Source: Geothrix sp.
GTDB taxonomy: Bacteria > Acidobacteriota > Holophagae > Holophagales > Holophagaceae
Direction: 5' to 3'
DNA length: 64,000 bases
Assembly (NCBI GenBank): GCA_030824075.1
Contig: JAVBYJ010000005.1
Location: forward strand, 62,001-126,000
Shown here: piece by piece, positions 16,704 to 27,639 of the stretch
Layout of the letters: each line of letters begins with the position of its first letter
Position numbering within the stretch: the first letter of the stretch is position 1
Notes under the pieces: generated by a model
Seen by the model: the letters and a program-made list of their open reading frames with translations, nothing else
Databases searched by the model: none
What the model was told of the DNA's origin: nothing
Made by a program: the position numbers and the translations under genes

Positions 16704-17186
16704 ATGCTGACCCTCCGCCCCGCCGTTCCCACCGATGCCCCGCTGATCCTGCAGTACATCCGCGAACTCGCGGCGTACGAACGAGAGCCGGAGGCTGCCA
16801 TCGCCACTGAGGCCGACATCCGCCGCTATGCCTTCTCGGAGCACCCGCTGGTGAAGGTGACCATGGCCGAATGGGATGGGCAGCCCGCAGGATTTGCGCT
16901 CTGGCTCCTGAACTTCAGCACCTGGGAAGGCAAGCCTGGCCTCTATCTGGAGGATCTCTATGTGCGGCCGGTCTACCGGGGCAAAGGGATCGGCAAGGCG
17001 CTGCTCAAGCACCTGGCGGCTCTGGCGGTGAAGGAGGGCTGGACCCGTTTTGTCTGGCAGGTGCTGGATTGGAACACCCCGGCCATTGAGTTCTATGAGG
17101 CCCACGGCGCGAAGGTCATGCGCCCCTGGCTCACCTGCCGGGTGGAAGGCGACGCGCTCAAGCGGCTCGCTGGGGAGGCGGATTGA
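16704..17186 (+). CDS. GNAT family N-acetyltransferase, SSAT-like
   Basis: This 160-residue protein has the GNAT acetyl-CoA motif VRPVYRGKGIGKALL near residue 92 and the motif-B-like WNTPAIEFYEAHGA near the C-terminus. LEDLYV before motif A and the VLDWN segment are typical of the spermidine/spermine or thialysine acetyltransferase branch. The acceptor is therefore probably a small amine, though this is not certain. Its stop overlaps the TTG start of the CCA-adding enzyme by 3 bp, implying coupling. Confidence 0.9.
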   Translation: MLTLRPAVPTDAPLILQYIRELAAYEREPEAAIATEADIRRYAFSEHPLVKVTMAEWDGQPAGFALWLLNFSTWEGKPGLYLEDLYVRPVYRGKGIGKALLKHLAALAVKEGWTRFVWQVLDWNTPAIEFYEAHGAKVMRPWLTCRVEGDALKRLAGEAD

Positions 17187-18535
17187 CCTGGTCTCCGCTG
17201 CTCCGTCTCAAGGCCGCCCTGGGCCCCGAAGCGGAGCTGGTGGTGGTGGGCGGCGCGGTTCGGGATGAACTGCTGGGGCGCCCGCACGCCGACTGGGATC
17301 TGGCCACCCGGTTGCTGCCACAGGTGGTCATGGAACGGGCGCGGGCCGCGGGCCTGAAGGTCATTCCCACAGGCCTTCAGCACGGCACGGTGACCGTGAT
17401 CCTCGAGGACCATCCGGTGGAGGTGACCACCTTCCGGAGCGATGGCGATTACCTCGATGGCCGTCGGCCGGAATCGGTGCGCCTCGGCGTCGAGCTTGCG
17501 GAAGATCTGTCCCGCCGTGACTTCACCATCAACGCGATGGCGCTGCCGGTCGGCGGGGGTGAACTGGTGGATCCCTTCGGGGGCCGGGCGGACTTGGCGA
17601 CACGAACGATCCGGGCGGTCGGCGATCCCCTCCAACGCTTTGCCGAAGATGGACTTCGCCCCTTGCGGGCCTGCCGCTTTTCTGCCCAACTCGGTTTCGA
17701 GGTGGAGGCCGCGACCCTGGCCGCGATTCCGCAGCGCTTGGAGGTGGCCCGCAAGGTTTCGGTGGAGCGGGTCTTCACGGAACTGGACAAGCTGCTGCGA
17801 GGCGCCGAACCCGGTCTGGGACTGAACCTGCTGGCCGAAAGCGGATTGATGGAGCTCTGGCTGCCCGAGTTGCGGCCGATGCTCGGATGCGGCCAGAACC
17901 GGCATCACCGTCACGATGTCTGGATCCACACGCTGGAAGTCCTTCGATTCATGCCGCCGGAATCCGGGCTCCGCTGGGCGGCCCTGCTTCACGATGTGGG
18001 CAAACCCGGAACACGGACCCTCGGGCCCGATGGCGAGGTGCATTTCTACGGCCACGAAGCCCGCTCCCTAGACCTGGCCGAAGCGATCTTCGGCCGCTTG
18101 AAAGCCAGCCATGCCCTTCGGAATGAGGTGGCGGCCCTGATCCGCCATCACGGCACCCATCCCTCGGAAGCGTGGGGCGATGCCGCCTGCCGCCGGTTCC
18201 TCCGGAGCCTGGCGGAGGATGGCCTGGATCTGGACCACTGGGCCGCGTTCCGCCTGGCGGACCAGCGGGGCAAGGGATGTGAGGTGGAGGTCCGGGAAGC
18301 GGAACATCAGGTGCTGATGTCTCGTCTGGCGATTCTGGTCACCGCCGCGCCACCCCTGTCTGTGCGGGACCTGGCTTTGGATGGCGGGGCCCTCATGCAG
18401 TTGGCGGGCCGAGGTGGCGGTCCCTGGCTGGGCGACCTCCAGCGGCAGCTGCTGGAGGCCGTGTTGGAAGATCCTGGGGTCAATTCGCCGATACGCCTTA
18501 CCGACCTGGCGAGGCGAATCCTTGGCCTGACATGA
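17183..18535 (+). CDS. cca: CCA-adding tRNA nucleotidyltransferase with HD domain
   Basis: This 450-residue class II polymerase-beta-type nucleotidyltransferase has GGAVRDELLGRPHADWDLAT with the metal-binding Asp37 and Asp39. RRDFTINAMAL and a flexible-loop/neck region with GDPLQRFAEDGLRPLRACRF follow. A C-terminal HD phosphohydrolase domain is present (His270-Asp271 in LLHDVGKP, HH in IRHHGTHP). It builds or repairs the CCA end of tRNAs; HD-containing forms also have phosphatase activities. The start is TTG at 17183, overlapping the acetyltransferase stop. It could instead be an A-adding or poly(A)-type enzyme, which share this fold. Confidence 0.93.
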   Translation: MTWSPLLRLKAALGPEAELVVVGGAVRDELLGRPHADWDLATRLLPQVVMERARAAGLKVIPTGLQHGTVTVILEDHPVEVTTFRSDGDYLDGRRPESVRLGVELAEDLSRRDFTINAMALPVGGGELVDPFGGRADLATRTIRAVGDPLQRFAEDGLRPLRACRFSAQLGFEVEAATLAAIPQRLEVARKVSVERVFTELDKLLRGAEPGLGLNLLAESGLMELWLPELRPMLGCGQNRHHRHDVWIHTLEVLRFMPPESGLRWAALLHDVGKPGTRTLGPDGEVHFYGHEARSLDLAEAIFGRLKASHALRNEVAALIRHHGTHPSEAWGDAACRRFLRSLAEDGLDLDHWAAFRLADQRGKGCEVEVREAEHQVLMSRLAILVTAAPPLSVRDLALDGGALMQLAGRGGGPWLGDLQRQLLEAVLEDPGVNSPIRLTDLARRILGLT

Positions 18536-18536
18536 A

Positions 18537-18560
18537 AACGCCCGGCAGGTGCCGGGCGTT
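18537..18560. terminator. Bidirectional terminator between cca and sdhB
   Basis: AACGCCCGGC (18537-18546) and GCCGGGCGTT (18551-18560) make a perfect 10-bp stem with a 4-nt loop, flanked by AAAA on the left and TTTCG on the right. It can serve both convergent genes. Confidence 0.85.
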
Positions 18561-18578
18561 TCGTAAAGGGTGGGGTCG

Positions 18579-19364
18579 TCAGCCGACGCCACCACCGCCG
18601 GTGGCGGGACGATAGGTGAGGCTGGCCTTGATGAAGTCGCGGTTCATACGCGCGATGTTCTCCATCTTGATGCCCTTGGGGCAGGCGGTTTCGCACTCGC
18701 CATGGTTGGTGCAGGTGCCGAATTCCTCTGCGTCCATCTGGGCCACCATGTCGCGGACGCGGATGTAGCGTTCGGGCTGACCCTGGGGCAGCAGCGCGAG
18801 CTGGCTGATCTTCGCGGATACGAAGAGCATAGCGCTGGCGTTGGGGCAGGCGGCCACGCACGCGGCGCAACCGATGCAGGCGGCCGCATCCATGGCGAGA
18901 TCGGCGTTCTCCTTGGGGATGGGCAGGGCGTTGGCGTCCTGCGGACTCCCCGTGGGGGCGCTGATGAAGCCACCGGAGGCGATGATGCGATCGAAGGCGC
19001 CGCGATCCACCATCAGGTCCTTGAGCACGGGGAAGGCTTCGGCGCGCCAGGGCTCGAGCGTGATGCTGTCCCCGTCCTTGAAGCTGCGCATGTGCAGCTG
19101 GCAGGTGGTGGTACGCTCTTTGGGGCCATGGGGGCGGCCGTTGATGACCATGCCGCACTGGCCGCAGATGCCTTCGCGGCAATCGTGATCGAAGGTGATG
19201 GGCTCCTCGCCCTTGCGGATGAGGCCTTCGTTCACGACGTCGAGCATCTCCAGGAAGGACATGTCGGGGCTGATGTCTGCGGCGGGGTATTCGACGAACT
19301 TGCCGTCGCACTTGGCGTTCTTCTGCCGCCATACGTGAAGGGTGAGATTGAGGTGCTTGGACAT
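18579..19364 (-). CDS. sdhB: Succinate dehydrogenase/fumarate reductase iron-sulfur subunit
   Basis: This 261-residue protein carries all three clusters of SdhB/FrdB. The [2Fe-2S] ligands are Cys62, Cys67, Cys70 and Cys88. The [4Fe-4S] ligands are Cys163, Cys166, Cys169 and a [3Fe-4S]-shared Cys173 in [12 protein letters not shown], and the [3Fe-4S] site is completed by Cys218, Cys224 and Cys228 in [15 protein letters not shown]. It passes electrons from the SdhA flavin to the membrane haem subunit. It is last in the minus-strand order C-A-B, 11 bp after sdhA. Confidence 0.97.
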   Translation of the reverse strand: MSKHLNLTLHVWRQKNAKCDGKFVEYPAADISPDMSFLEMLDVVNEGLIRKGEEPITFDHDCREGICGQCGMVINGRPHGPKERTTTCQLHMRSFKDGDSITLEPWRAEAFPVLKDLMVDRGAFDRIIASGGFISAPTGSPQDANALPIPKENADLAMDAAACIGCAACVAACPNASAMLFVSAKISQLALLPQGQPERYIRVRDMVAQMDAEEFGTCTNHGECETACPKGIKMENIARMNRDFIKASLTYRPATGGGGVG

Positions 19365-19375
19365 GGCTCAGTTCC

Positions 19376-21295
<1,920 letters not shown>

Positions 21296-21313
21296 GGATG
21301 GCTCTCCTTCGGA

Positions 21314-22009
21314 TCAGTGGATGAAGCCGGTGAGGACGGCGATGGGGTAGGAGATGTTCACGCCCACCACGAGGAGGGTGAGACCGGTGGCGAAATTCCG
21401 CCGCAGGCTGTCGTAGCGGGGGTGCACCAGGCCCAGGGTCTGGGTGACGCTCCACACGCCATGCCACATGTGCAGGCCAAGACAGAGCTGAGCCACGATG
21501 TAGAACCCCGCAGCGGCTGGCACCTGGAATCCCTTCACGAAGTTCGCATAGGGATTCGTGTGGTCGAAGGCGGGGTGGACGTTCCCGATGGTGAGGTGCA
21601 TCAAGTGGTAGACGATGAAGACGGCCAGGATGAACCCGCTCCAGCGCATGGTCCGGGAGGCCCAGGTGGACGCGATGTTCTGCTCGGCGCGGTAGCCGAT
21701 CGGACGGGCAGCGCGGTTATCCAGGGTGAGGCTCACGGCCGCCCAGATGTGCAGGCCGGTGGCGGCGAGAAGCACGGCGCGGAAGATCCAGATGCCGGCG
21801 CCATGGAGCATCCCTTGCAGGAACTTGGCGTAGGCATTGAAGGTCTCGGGGCCGATGTAGGCCTGGGTGTTGCCGATCATATGAACGGTGACGAACCCGA
21901 AGAGGACGATGCCAGTGGCGGCCATGACGATCTTTCGGCCGACCGAGGACGCCAGGAAGCCGTGGCCGCGTGCTTCCGCGCCCGCGATGCTCTGTTCAGC
22001 GACGGACAT
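21314..22009 (-). CDS. sdhC: Succinate dehydrogenase cytochrome b558 subunit
   Basis: This 231-residue membrane protein has five hydrophobic segments (about 28-48, 72-92, 115-140, 160-182, 205-228). Histidines suited to ligate two haems include those in VTVHMIG, GLHIW, VYHLMHL and LGLHMWHG. It anchors SdhAB and exchanges electrons with quinone. No separate SdhD is present, as expected for this single-subunit type. It is the first gene of the operon; its promoter must lie in the 377-bp gap shared with hppA. Confidence 0.94.
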   Translation of the reverse strand: MSVAEQSIAGAEARGHGFLASSVGRKIVMAATGIVLFGFVTVHMIGNTQAYIGPETFNAYAKFLQGMLHGAGIWIFRAVLLAATGLHIWAAVSLTLDNRAARPIGYRAEQNIASTWASRTMRWSGFILAVFIVYHLMHLTIGNVHPAFDHTNPYANFVKGFQVPAAAGFYIVAQLCLGLHMWHGVWSVTQTLGLVHPRYDSLRRNFATGLTLLVVGVNISYPIAVLTGFIH

Positions 22010-22386
22010 AGTTGGACTCCTTGAAGAAGGCGTAAGAGAAAAACAGGGGTCCCAGGCGGGGCGGGGGACCGGCGTCGAAGAGCGGGGTCATATGGGACCC
22101 GATTATCTTCCTCGGACCCGTGAATCCCAAGCCCCTAGGCATGGACGATGGTCACAGTGTGGATTCGGCCCCCACCGCTATGGAATGTCGCGGACCCAGG
22201 AGCCCCAAACTTGCGGGGGGAAGCCCATCTGGGATAGAGTCGGACACGATCCAAGCATGATCTTTGGTGGTTCGCCCCCGGGTGGGGGCTGGTGCCGCTT
22301 CAACGCAGGCCACCTCGATTCTTTCGCTTTTCAACACGTTCAACTCCCCGAGTCCCCCTTTACCTGCATCCATCTGGAGGAAAACC
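22010..22386. promoter_or_regulatory. Divergent promoter region of sdhCAB and hppA
   Basis: This 377-bp gap lies between two divergent starts. A weak candidate promoter for hppA is TTGCGG (22211-22216) with TAGAGT (22235-22240), spacer 18. A small GC hairpin, GCCCCC/GGGGGC (22274-22289), falls in the presumed leader. GGAGG (22379-22383 region) is the hppA ribosome binding site. No promoter for sdhC could be picked by eye. Confidence 0.35.
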
Positions 22387-24846
22387 ATGGAGACGATGAA
22401 GCGCCTGCTTGGCTCTCTGGCGTCAACCCGAATCGTCAAGGGAGGGATGGTGGCGCTCTTTGCGCTGCTGCTCGCCCCTCCGGCTTTTGCCGGAGAGTCG
22501 GACCTCAAGATCCCTGCCCTGGAGGGCAGCTTCCTGGGCATGACGGGCCACAACCTGTTGTTGATCGGGCTCTTCATCTGCCTGCTCGGCATTGGCTTTG
22601 GCCTCGTGCAGTACGCCCAGATCCGGGATCTACCGGTCCACAAGTCCATGCTGGAAATTTCGGAACTGATCTACGAGACCTGCAAGACCTACCTGATCAC
22701 CCAGATCAAGTTCATCTCGGTTCTCTGGGCCTTCATCGCGGTCATCATGGTCGCCTACTTCAAATACCTGTCGCATACGCCTATGGGCTGGGGCCAGGTG
22801 ATCGTGGTCCTGCTCTTCTCGATCATCGGCATCCTCGGCTCTGTGGCTGTGGCGTGGTTCGGCATCCGCATCAATACCTTCGCCAACTCCCGCACCGCCT
22901 TCGCCAGCTTGGCCGGCAAGCCTTATCCGACCATGGAGATCCCCCTGAAGGCCGGCATGTCCATCGGCATGCTGCTCATCTCGGTTGAGCTGCTGCTCAT
23001 GCTCGGGATCCTGCTCTTCATTCCGGGCGACGCCGCCGGCCCCTGCTTCATCGGTTTCGCCATCGGTGAGTCCCTGGGCGCCGCCGCACTGCGCATCGCG
23101 GGCGGCATCTTCACCAAGATTGCCGACATCGGTTCTGACCTGATGAAGATCGTCTTCAAGATCAAGGAAGACGATGCCCGCAACCCCGGCGTCATCGCCG
23201 ACTGCGTGGGCGACAACGCCGGCGATTCCGTGGGACCCACGGCGGATGGTTTCGAGACCTACGGTGTCACCGGCGTCGCGCTGATCACCTTCATCCTGCT
23301 GGCCGTACCGGATCCCAAGATCCAGGTGGCGCTGCTGGTGTGGATCTTCGTCATGCGCGTGGGCATGGTCGTGACTTCCGCGGCTTCCTACTGGATTAAC
23401 GGCTTGTGGTCGAAAGCCAAGTTCGGTGCCCTCTCTAAGTTCAATTTCGAAACCCCCCTGACCACGCTGGTCTGGCTGACCTCGATCCTCTCGATCGTCA
23501 TCACCTACGTCCTGTCCTGGCTGCTCATCGGCAACCTGCCCGACCACCTGTGGTGCAAGCTTTCCACGATCATCACCTGCGGCACGCTGGCAGGCGCCTT
23601 GATCCCCGAGCTGGTCAAGGCCTTCACCTCCACCAACTCGGGCCACGTCCGCGAAGTGGTCACGGCCTCCAAGGAGGGTGGTGCCTCTCTCAATATCATC
23701 TCCGGCTTGGTGGCTGGCTACTTCTCCGCCTACTGGATGGGCCTCACCATTGTGGCCCTGATGGGTGCCGCCTACTACGTGTCCACCTTTGGGTTGGGTG
23801 GCTTCATGGCCGCTCCGGCCATCTTCTCCTTTGGCCTTGTGGCCTTCGGATTCCTGGGCATGGGCCCCGTGACCATTGCCGTGGACTCCTACGGTCCCGT
23901 GACCGACAACGCCCAGTCCGTCTATGAGCTTTCCACCATCGAAGAGATCCCCGGCATCGAGGCAGAGATCCAGAAGGATTTCGGCTTCAAGCCTGATTTC
24001 GAGAACGGCAAGATGTATCTCGAAGAGAACGATGGCGCCGGCAACACCTTCAAGGCCACGGCCAAGCCCGTGCTCATCGGCACCGCCGTTGTGGGTGCCA
24101 CCACCCTGATCTTCTCCATCATCCAGTTGCTCAATGGCAAGTTCGGTGAGGTGATCGCCAAGATTCCGGGACAGATGCCTGTCCAACAGGGGCTATCAAT
24201 CATCAACCCTCTGTTCCTGCTCGGCCTGATCACGGGCGGCGCTGTCATCTTCTGGTTCTCCGGCGCGGCCTGCCAGGCCGTCGCCACGGGTGCCTACCGG
24301 GCGGTGGAGTTCATCAAGAAGAACATCAACCTTGACGCAGGTGCCACCAAGGCCTCAGTCGAGGACTCCAAGAAGGTCGTGGAGATCTGCACCCAGTACG
24401 CCCAGAAGGGCATGTTCAATATCTTCTTGGCGGTGTTCTTCTCCACCCTGGCTTTCGCCTGCGCCAACCACTACTTCTTCATCGGCTACCTGATCTCCAT
24501 CGCCGTCTTCGGCCTCTACCAGGCCATCTTCATGGCCAATGCCGGTGGTGCCTGGGACAACGCGAAGAAGCTCGTGGAAACCGAACTGAAAGCCAAGGGC
24601 ACCCCCCTCCACGATGCCTGCGTCGTGGGCGACACCGTGGGTGATCCTTTCAAGGACACCTCCTCGGTGGCCTTGAATCCGGTTATCAAGTTCACCACCC
24701 TCTTCGGCTTGCTGGCCGTGGAATTGGCCATCGAGCTGAACCCGGTCACTGCTCATATTTGGGCCCTCGTCTTCTTCCTGATCTCCACGGTCTTCGTCTG
24801 GCGTTCCTTCTACGCCATGCGCATCCCCACGGCGGAAGCCAACTAG
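22387..24846 (+). CDS. hppA: Membrane-bound ion-pumping pyrophosphatase (divergent type)
   Basis: This 819-residue polytopic protein couples pyrophosphate hydrolysis to H+ or Na+ export. Substrate-site motifs are recognisable: DIGSDLMKIV near 247, EDDARNPGVIAD and GDNAGDSVGPTADGFETY near 260-290, DSYGPVTDNA near 500 and GDTVGDPFKDTSS near 748. The GNTFKA motif (552-557) has Lys at the position that in known enzymes marks K+-independent pumps. The N-terminus resembles a cleavable signal peptide ending PPAFA at residue 35, and the protein is longer than the usual 660-770 residues. ATG at 22387 with GGAGG upstream is chosen. The gene stands alone and ends in a strong terminator. Confidence 0.95.
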   Translation: METMKRLLGSLASTRIVKGGMVALFALLLAPPAFAGESDLKIPALEGSFLGMTGHNLLLIGLFICLLGIGFGLVQYAQIRDLPVHKSMLEISELIYETCKTYLITQIKFISVLWAFIAVIMVAYFKYLSHTPMGWGQVIVVLLFSIIGILGSVAVAWFGIRINTFANSRTAFASLAGKPYPTMEIPLKAGMSIGMLLISVELLLMLGILLFIPGDAAGPCFIGFAIGESLGAAALRIAGGIFTKIADIGSDLMKIVFKIKEDDARNPGVIADCVGDNAGDSVGPTADGFETYGVTGVALITFILLAVPDPKIQVALLVWIFVMRVGMVVTSAASYWINGLWSKAKFGALSKFNFETPLTTLVWLTSILSIVITYVLSWLLIGNLPDHLWCKLSTIITCGTLAGALIPELVKAFTSTNSGHVREVVTASKEGGASLNIISGLVAGYFSAYWMGLTIVALMGAAYYVSTFGLGGFMAAPAIFSFGLVAFGFLGMGPVTIAVDSYGPVTDNAQSVYELSTIEEIPGIEAEIQKDFGFKPDFENGKMYLEENDGAGNTFKATAKPVLIGTAVVGATTLIFSIIQLLNGKFGEVIAKIPGQMPVQQGLSIINPLFLLGLITGGAVIFWFSGAACQAVATGAYRAVEFIKKNINLDAGATKASVEDSKKVVEICTQYAQKGMFNIFLAVFFSTLAFACANHYFFIGYLISIAVFGLYQAIFMANAGGAWDNAKKLVETELKAKGTPLHDACVVGDTVGDPFKDTSSVALNPVIKFTTLFGLLAVELAIELNPVTAHIWALVFFLISTVFVWRSFYAMRIPTAEAN

Positions 24847-24880
24847 GCTGCCTCGACAGACCTGACAAAGAATTAACAGC

Positions 24881-24910
24881 CAGGCCCCTCAACCGAGGGG
24901 CCTGTTTTTT
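24881..24910 (+). terminator. Rho-independent terminator of hppA
   Basis: CAGGCCCCTC pairs perfectly with GAGGGGCCTG around AACC, followed directly by TTTTTT. This is a textbook terminator. Confidence 0.95.
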
Positions 24911-24948
24911 CGTGGTACGTTGGACACCATGTTTTACAGGAGCCCTTC

Positions 24949-27078
24949 ATGCCCTCTCGTCCTCTCCGCCTCACGGGCCTGGCGGCTCTCATGAGCGCCG
25001 CCATGGGCCTAGCGGCTCAGACCCCTGTTCCCCCCACGGCCAAGCAGGTCGAGCACATCTCCGTCTGGCACGGCGAGAAAGTGAACGACCCTTGGTTCTG
25101 GCTCCGAGAAAAAGCCAGCCCTGAGGTGGTGACCTACCTGAATGCTGAAAATGCCTACACCGAGGCCATGACGGCGGACCTCAAGCCTTTCTCTGAAGCC
25201 CTCTACAAGGAAATGCTGGGCCGCATCAAGCAGACCGATCTGAGTGTCCCCGTCCGGCGCGGGGCCTTCTATTACTACTCCCGCACCGAAGAGGGGAAAC
25301 AATACCCCATCCAATGCCGTCGCAAGGCCGCCAAGGGTGGAACCTACGACGAGAAGGCCGCCGAGGAAGTGCTGTTGGATCAGAACGAACTGGCCAAGGG
25401 CCTGAAGTTCCTCGGGCTGGGCAGCATGGCCGTCAGCGACGACGACCGCACCCTGCTCTTCAGCACGGATACGACCGGCTTCCGGCAGTTCAAGCTCTTC
25501 ACCAAGGATCTGGTCACCGGCAAGGTCAGTACGCCCCTCGCCGAGCGGGTGACCTCTACCGCCTGGGCCTCCGACAACCGGCATATCTTCTTCGTGACCG
25601 AGGATGATGTGACCAAGCGCTCGAACCAGCTTTGGCGGCTGGACCTCAAGGGTGGCAAGCCCGAGCTGGTCTTCGAGGAGAAGGATGAGCTCTATGGCAT
25701 CGGCATTGGCCGCACCAAGGACCGCGCGTTCCTTGTGATGGAAAGCCGCTCCACGGATACCTGGGAAACCCGGTATCTGCCCTCCGCCACGCCAGCCGGA
25801 ACCTTCCACGTGCTGCTGCCCCGCGAGAAGGGCCACAAGTACGATATCGATCACCGGGAAGGCACCTTCTTCATCCGTACCAACAAGGGCGCCAAGAACT
25901 TCCGCCTGGTGACGGCACCCGTTGCCACGCCGGATCCGAAGCACTGGAAACCTTTCCTTCCCCATCGCGCGGATGTCCTGCTTGAAGGGGTGGAGCTCTT
26001 CCGCGACTTCCTGGTGGTGACCGAGAAGAGCCTGGGGTTGTCGCGGTTCAGGATTCAGGACATCAAGACCGGTCAATGGAAGGACGTCGGCTTCCCGGAA
26101 AGCGTCTACGCCGCCTTTCCTGGGGGCACGCCCGAGTACACCTCCACCGCCTTCCGCTTCGCCTACCAATCCATGGTCACCCCTCAGAGTGTCTACGACT
26201 GCGACATGGCCACGGCCAAGCAGACCCTGCTGAAGCAGACCGAGGTGCTGGGGGGGTATGACAAGTCCCAGTACACGACCGAGCGACTCTGGGCACCCGC
26301 CCGTGACGGCGCGAAGGTGCCTCTGTCCGTGGTGTACAAAAAGGGTGTGAAGCGGGACGGCAGCGCGCCACTCTTCCTTTATGCCTACGGTTCCTATGGC
26401 TACGGCCAGGCGGCCACCTTCTCCAGCCCTCGTCTCAGCCTGCTGAACCGTGGCATGGTCTTCGTCATCGCCCACATCCGGGGCGGCAACGAGCTGGGCG
26501 AAGCCTGGCACGACGACGGCATGCTCATGAAGAAGATGAACACCTTCACCGATTTCATCGATTCTGCCGATTTCCTGGTGAAGGAGAAGTGGACCGCCAA
26601 GGATCGCCTCGTCATCGAGGGGGGCAGCGCCGGCGGCCTGCTCATGGGTGCGGTCACGAACCTGCGACCCGACCTCTTCAAGGCCGTACACAGCGCCGTG
26701 CCCTTCGTGGATGTGATGAACACCATGATGGACGCAAGCCTTCCGCTGACGGTCGGCGAATACCTGGAATGGGGCAATCCCAACGAGAAGGCCGCCTTCG
26801 ATTACATGCGTTCCTACAGCCCTTACGACAACTTGGCGAAGGGAGCCTACCCTGCCATCCTTGTGACCACGAGCTTCAACGATAGCCAGGTGATGTACTG
26901 GGAGCCGGCCAAGTATGTGGCCAAGCTGCGCACCCTCAAGACCGACAGCCATCCCCTCCTGTTGAAGATCAAGATGGATCCCGCCGGTCATGGCGGGGCC
27001 TCGGGCCGCTACGACGCCCTGAAGGACAAGGCCTTCGAGACGGCGTGGATGCTTCAGCAGGTAGGCATTACCAAGTAG
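24949..27078 (+). CDS. Exported S9 family prolyl oligopeptidase-like peptidase
   Basis: This 709-residue peptidase starts with a signal peptide (about 1-23, GLAALMSAAMGLAAQ). The beta-propeller domain has the S9A opening NDPWFWLRE and spans roughly residues 80-430. The C-terminal hydrolase domain contains YGSYGYG, the nucleophile motif GGSAGG near residue 560, and the His in PAGHGGASGRYDAL. It resembles oligopeptidase B and prolyl oligopeptidase, which cut short peptides. The partial gene at the window start is of the same family. AGGAG precedes the ATG. Confidence 0.93.
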   Translation: MPSRPLRLTGLAALMSAAMGLAAQTPVPPTAKQVEHISVWHGEKVNDPWFWLREKASPEVVTYLNAENAYTEAMTADLKPFSEALYKEMLGRIKQTDLSVPVRRGAFYYYSRTEEGKQYPIQCRRKAAKGGTYDEKAAEEVLLDQNELAKGLKFLGLGSMAVSDDDRTLLFSTDTTGFRQFKLFTKDLVTGKVSTPLAERVTSTAWASDNRHIFFVTEDDVTKRSNQLWRLDLKGGKPELVFEEKDELYGIGIGRTKDRAFLVMESRSTDTWETRYLPSATPAGTFHVLLPREKGHKYDIDHREGTFFIRTNKGAKNFRLVTAPVATPDPKHWKPFLPHRADVLLEGVELFRDFLVVTEKSLGLSRFRIQDIKTGQWKDVGFPESVYAAFPGGTPEYTSTAFRFAYQSMVTPQSVYDCDMATAKQTLLKQTEVLGGYDKSQYTTERLWAPARDGAKVPLSVVYKKGVKRDGSAPLFLYAYGSYGYGQAATFSSPRLSLLNRGMVFVIAHIRGGNELGEAWHDDGMLMKKMNTFTDFIDSADFLVKEKWTAKDRLVIEGGSAGGLLMGAVTNLRPDLFKAVHSAVPFVDVMNTMMDASLPLTVGEYLEWGNPNEKAAFDYMRSYSPYDNLAKGAYPAILVTTSFNDSQVMYWEPAKYVAKLRTLKTDSHPLLLKIKMDPAGHGGASGRYDALKDKAFETAWMLQQVGITK

Positions 27079-27085
27079 GCGTTCT

Positions 27086-27123
27086 CAGGCCGAAGGGCGC
27101 AGTCGCGCCCTTCGGCCTGATTT
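27086..27123 (+). terminator. Terminator after the S9 peptidase
   Basis: A perfect 15-bp stem, caggccgaagggcgc with its complement, encloses the loop AGTC and is followed by ATTT. The T run is short but the stem is very stable. Confidence 0.85.
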
Positions 27124-27139
27124 AAAAAGGGAGGGGGAT

Positions 27140-27568
27140 ATGGTCACACCTGTTCCTGCTGGATATCACACGGTCACGCCCTACCTGGTCGTACCGGATG
27201 GGGAGGGCCTTCTGGCCTTCCTCCGCGCCGCGTTCCAGGCGGTGGAAGGCAGCCGTACGGTTCGCCCCGATGGGACCATCGCGAATGCAGAAGTGCGCAT
27301 CGGGGATTCCATGGTGATGGTGGCCCAGGCCAGGGATCCTTGGAAGCCGATGCCCACAGGGGTCTACCTCTATGTGCCCGATACGGATGCCGTCTACCAC
27401 GCCGCTCTGGCAGCGGGGGGAAGTTCCCTCATGGAGCCTTCGGACCAGTTCTACGGAGATCGCAACGCCGGGGTGCAGGATCCCTGGGGCAATAACTGGT
27501 GGATCGCCACCCACCTCGAGGATGTGGACGACGCTGAGATTCAGCGCAGGATGGCTGCCCGGGGTTGA
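27140..27568 (+). CDS. VOC (glyoxalase/PhnB-like) superfamily protein
   Basis: This 142-residue protein has the two-repeat VOC fold in the PhnB-like variant: TVTPYLVVPDGEGLLAFL at the start and DQFYGDRNAGVQDPWGNNW near the end. The family includes glyoxalases, bleomycin-resistance proteins and PhnB-type proteins of unknown activity. GGGAGGGGGATA precedes the ATG. It sits between two terminators and so is likely its own transcription unit. No specific function can be assigned. Confidence 0.88.
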   Translation: MVTPVPAGYHTVTPYLVVPDGEGLLAFLRAAFQAVEGSRTVRPDGTIANAEVRIGDSMVMVAQARDPWKPMPTGVYLYVPDTDAVYHAALAAGGSSLMEPSDQFYGDRNAGVQDPWGNNWWIATHLEDVDDAEIQRRMAARG

Positions 27569-27594
27569 GTCTTGGCGCTCTACCCGAGACAATG

Positions 27595-27622
27595 AAAGGG
27601 CGCGGCTAACCGTCGCGCTTTT
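27595..27622 (+). terminator. Probable terminator of the VOC gene
   Basis: GCGCG (27600-27604) pairs with CGCGC (27614-27618), flanked by AAAG on the left and TTTT on the right. The stem has a bulge, so strength is moderate. It lies 18 bp before the prfC start. Confidence 0.5.
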
Positions 27623-27639
27623 GTTATGTCTGGGAAATC

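Noticed and set aside
25009-26991. 660-codon minus-strand frame opposite the S9 peptidase
   Set aside because: A third-position GC shadow; the plus-strand frame has the signal peptide, propeller and catalytic triad.
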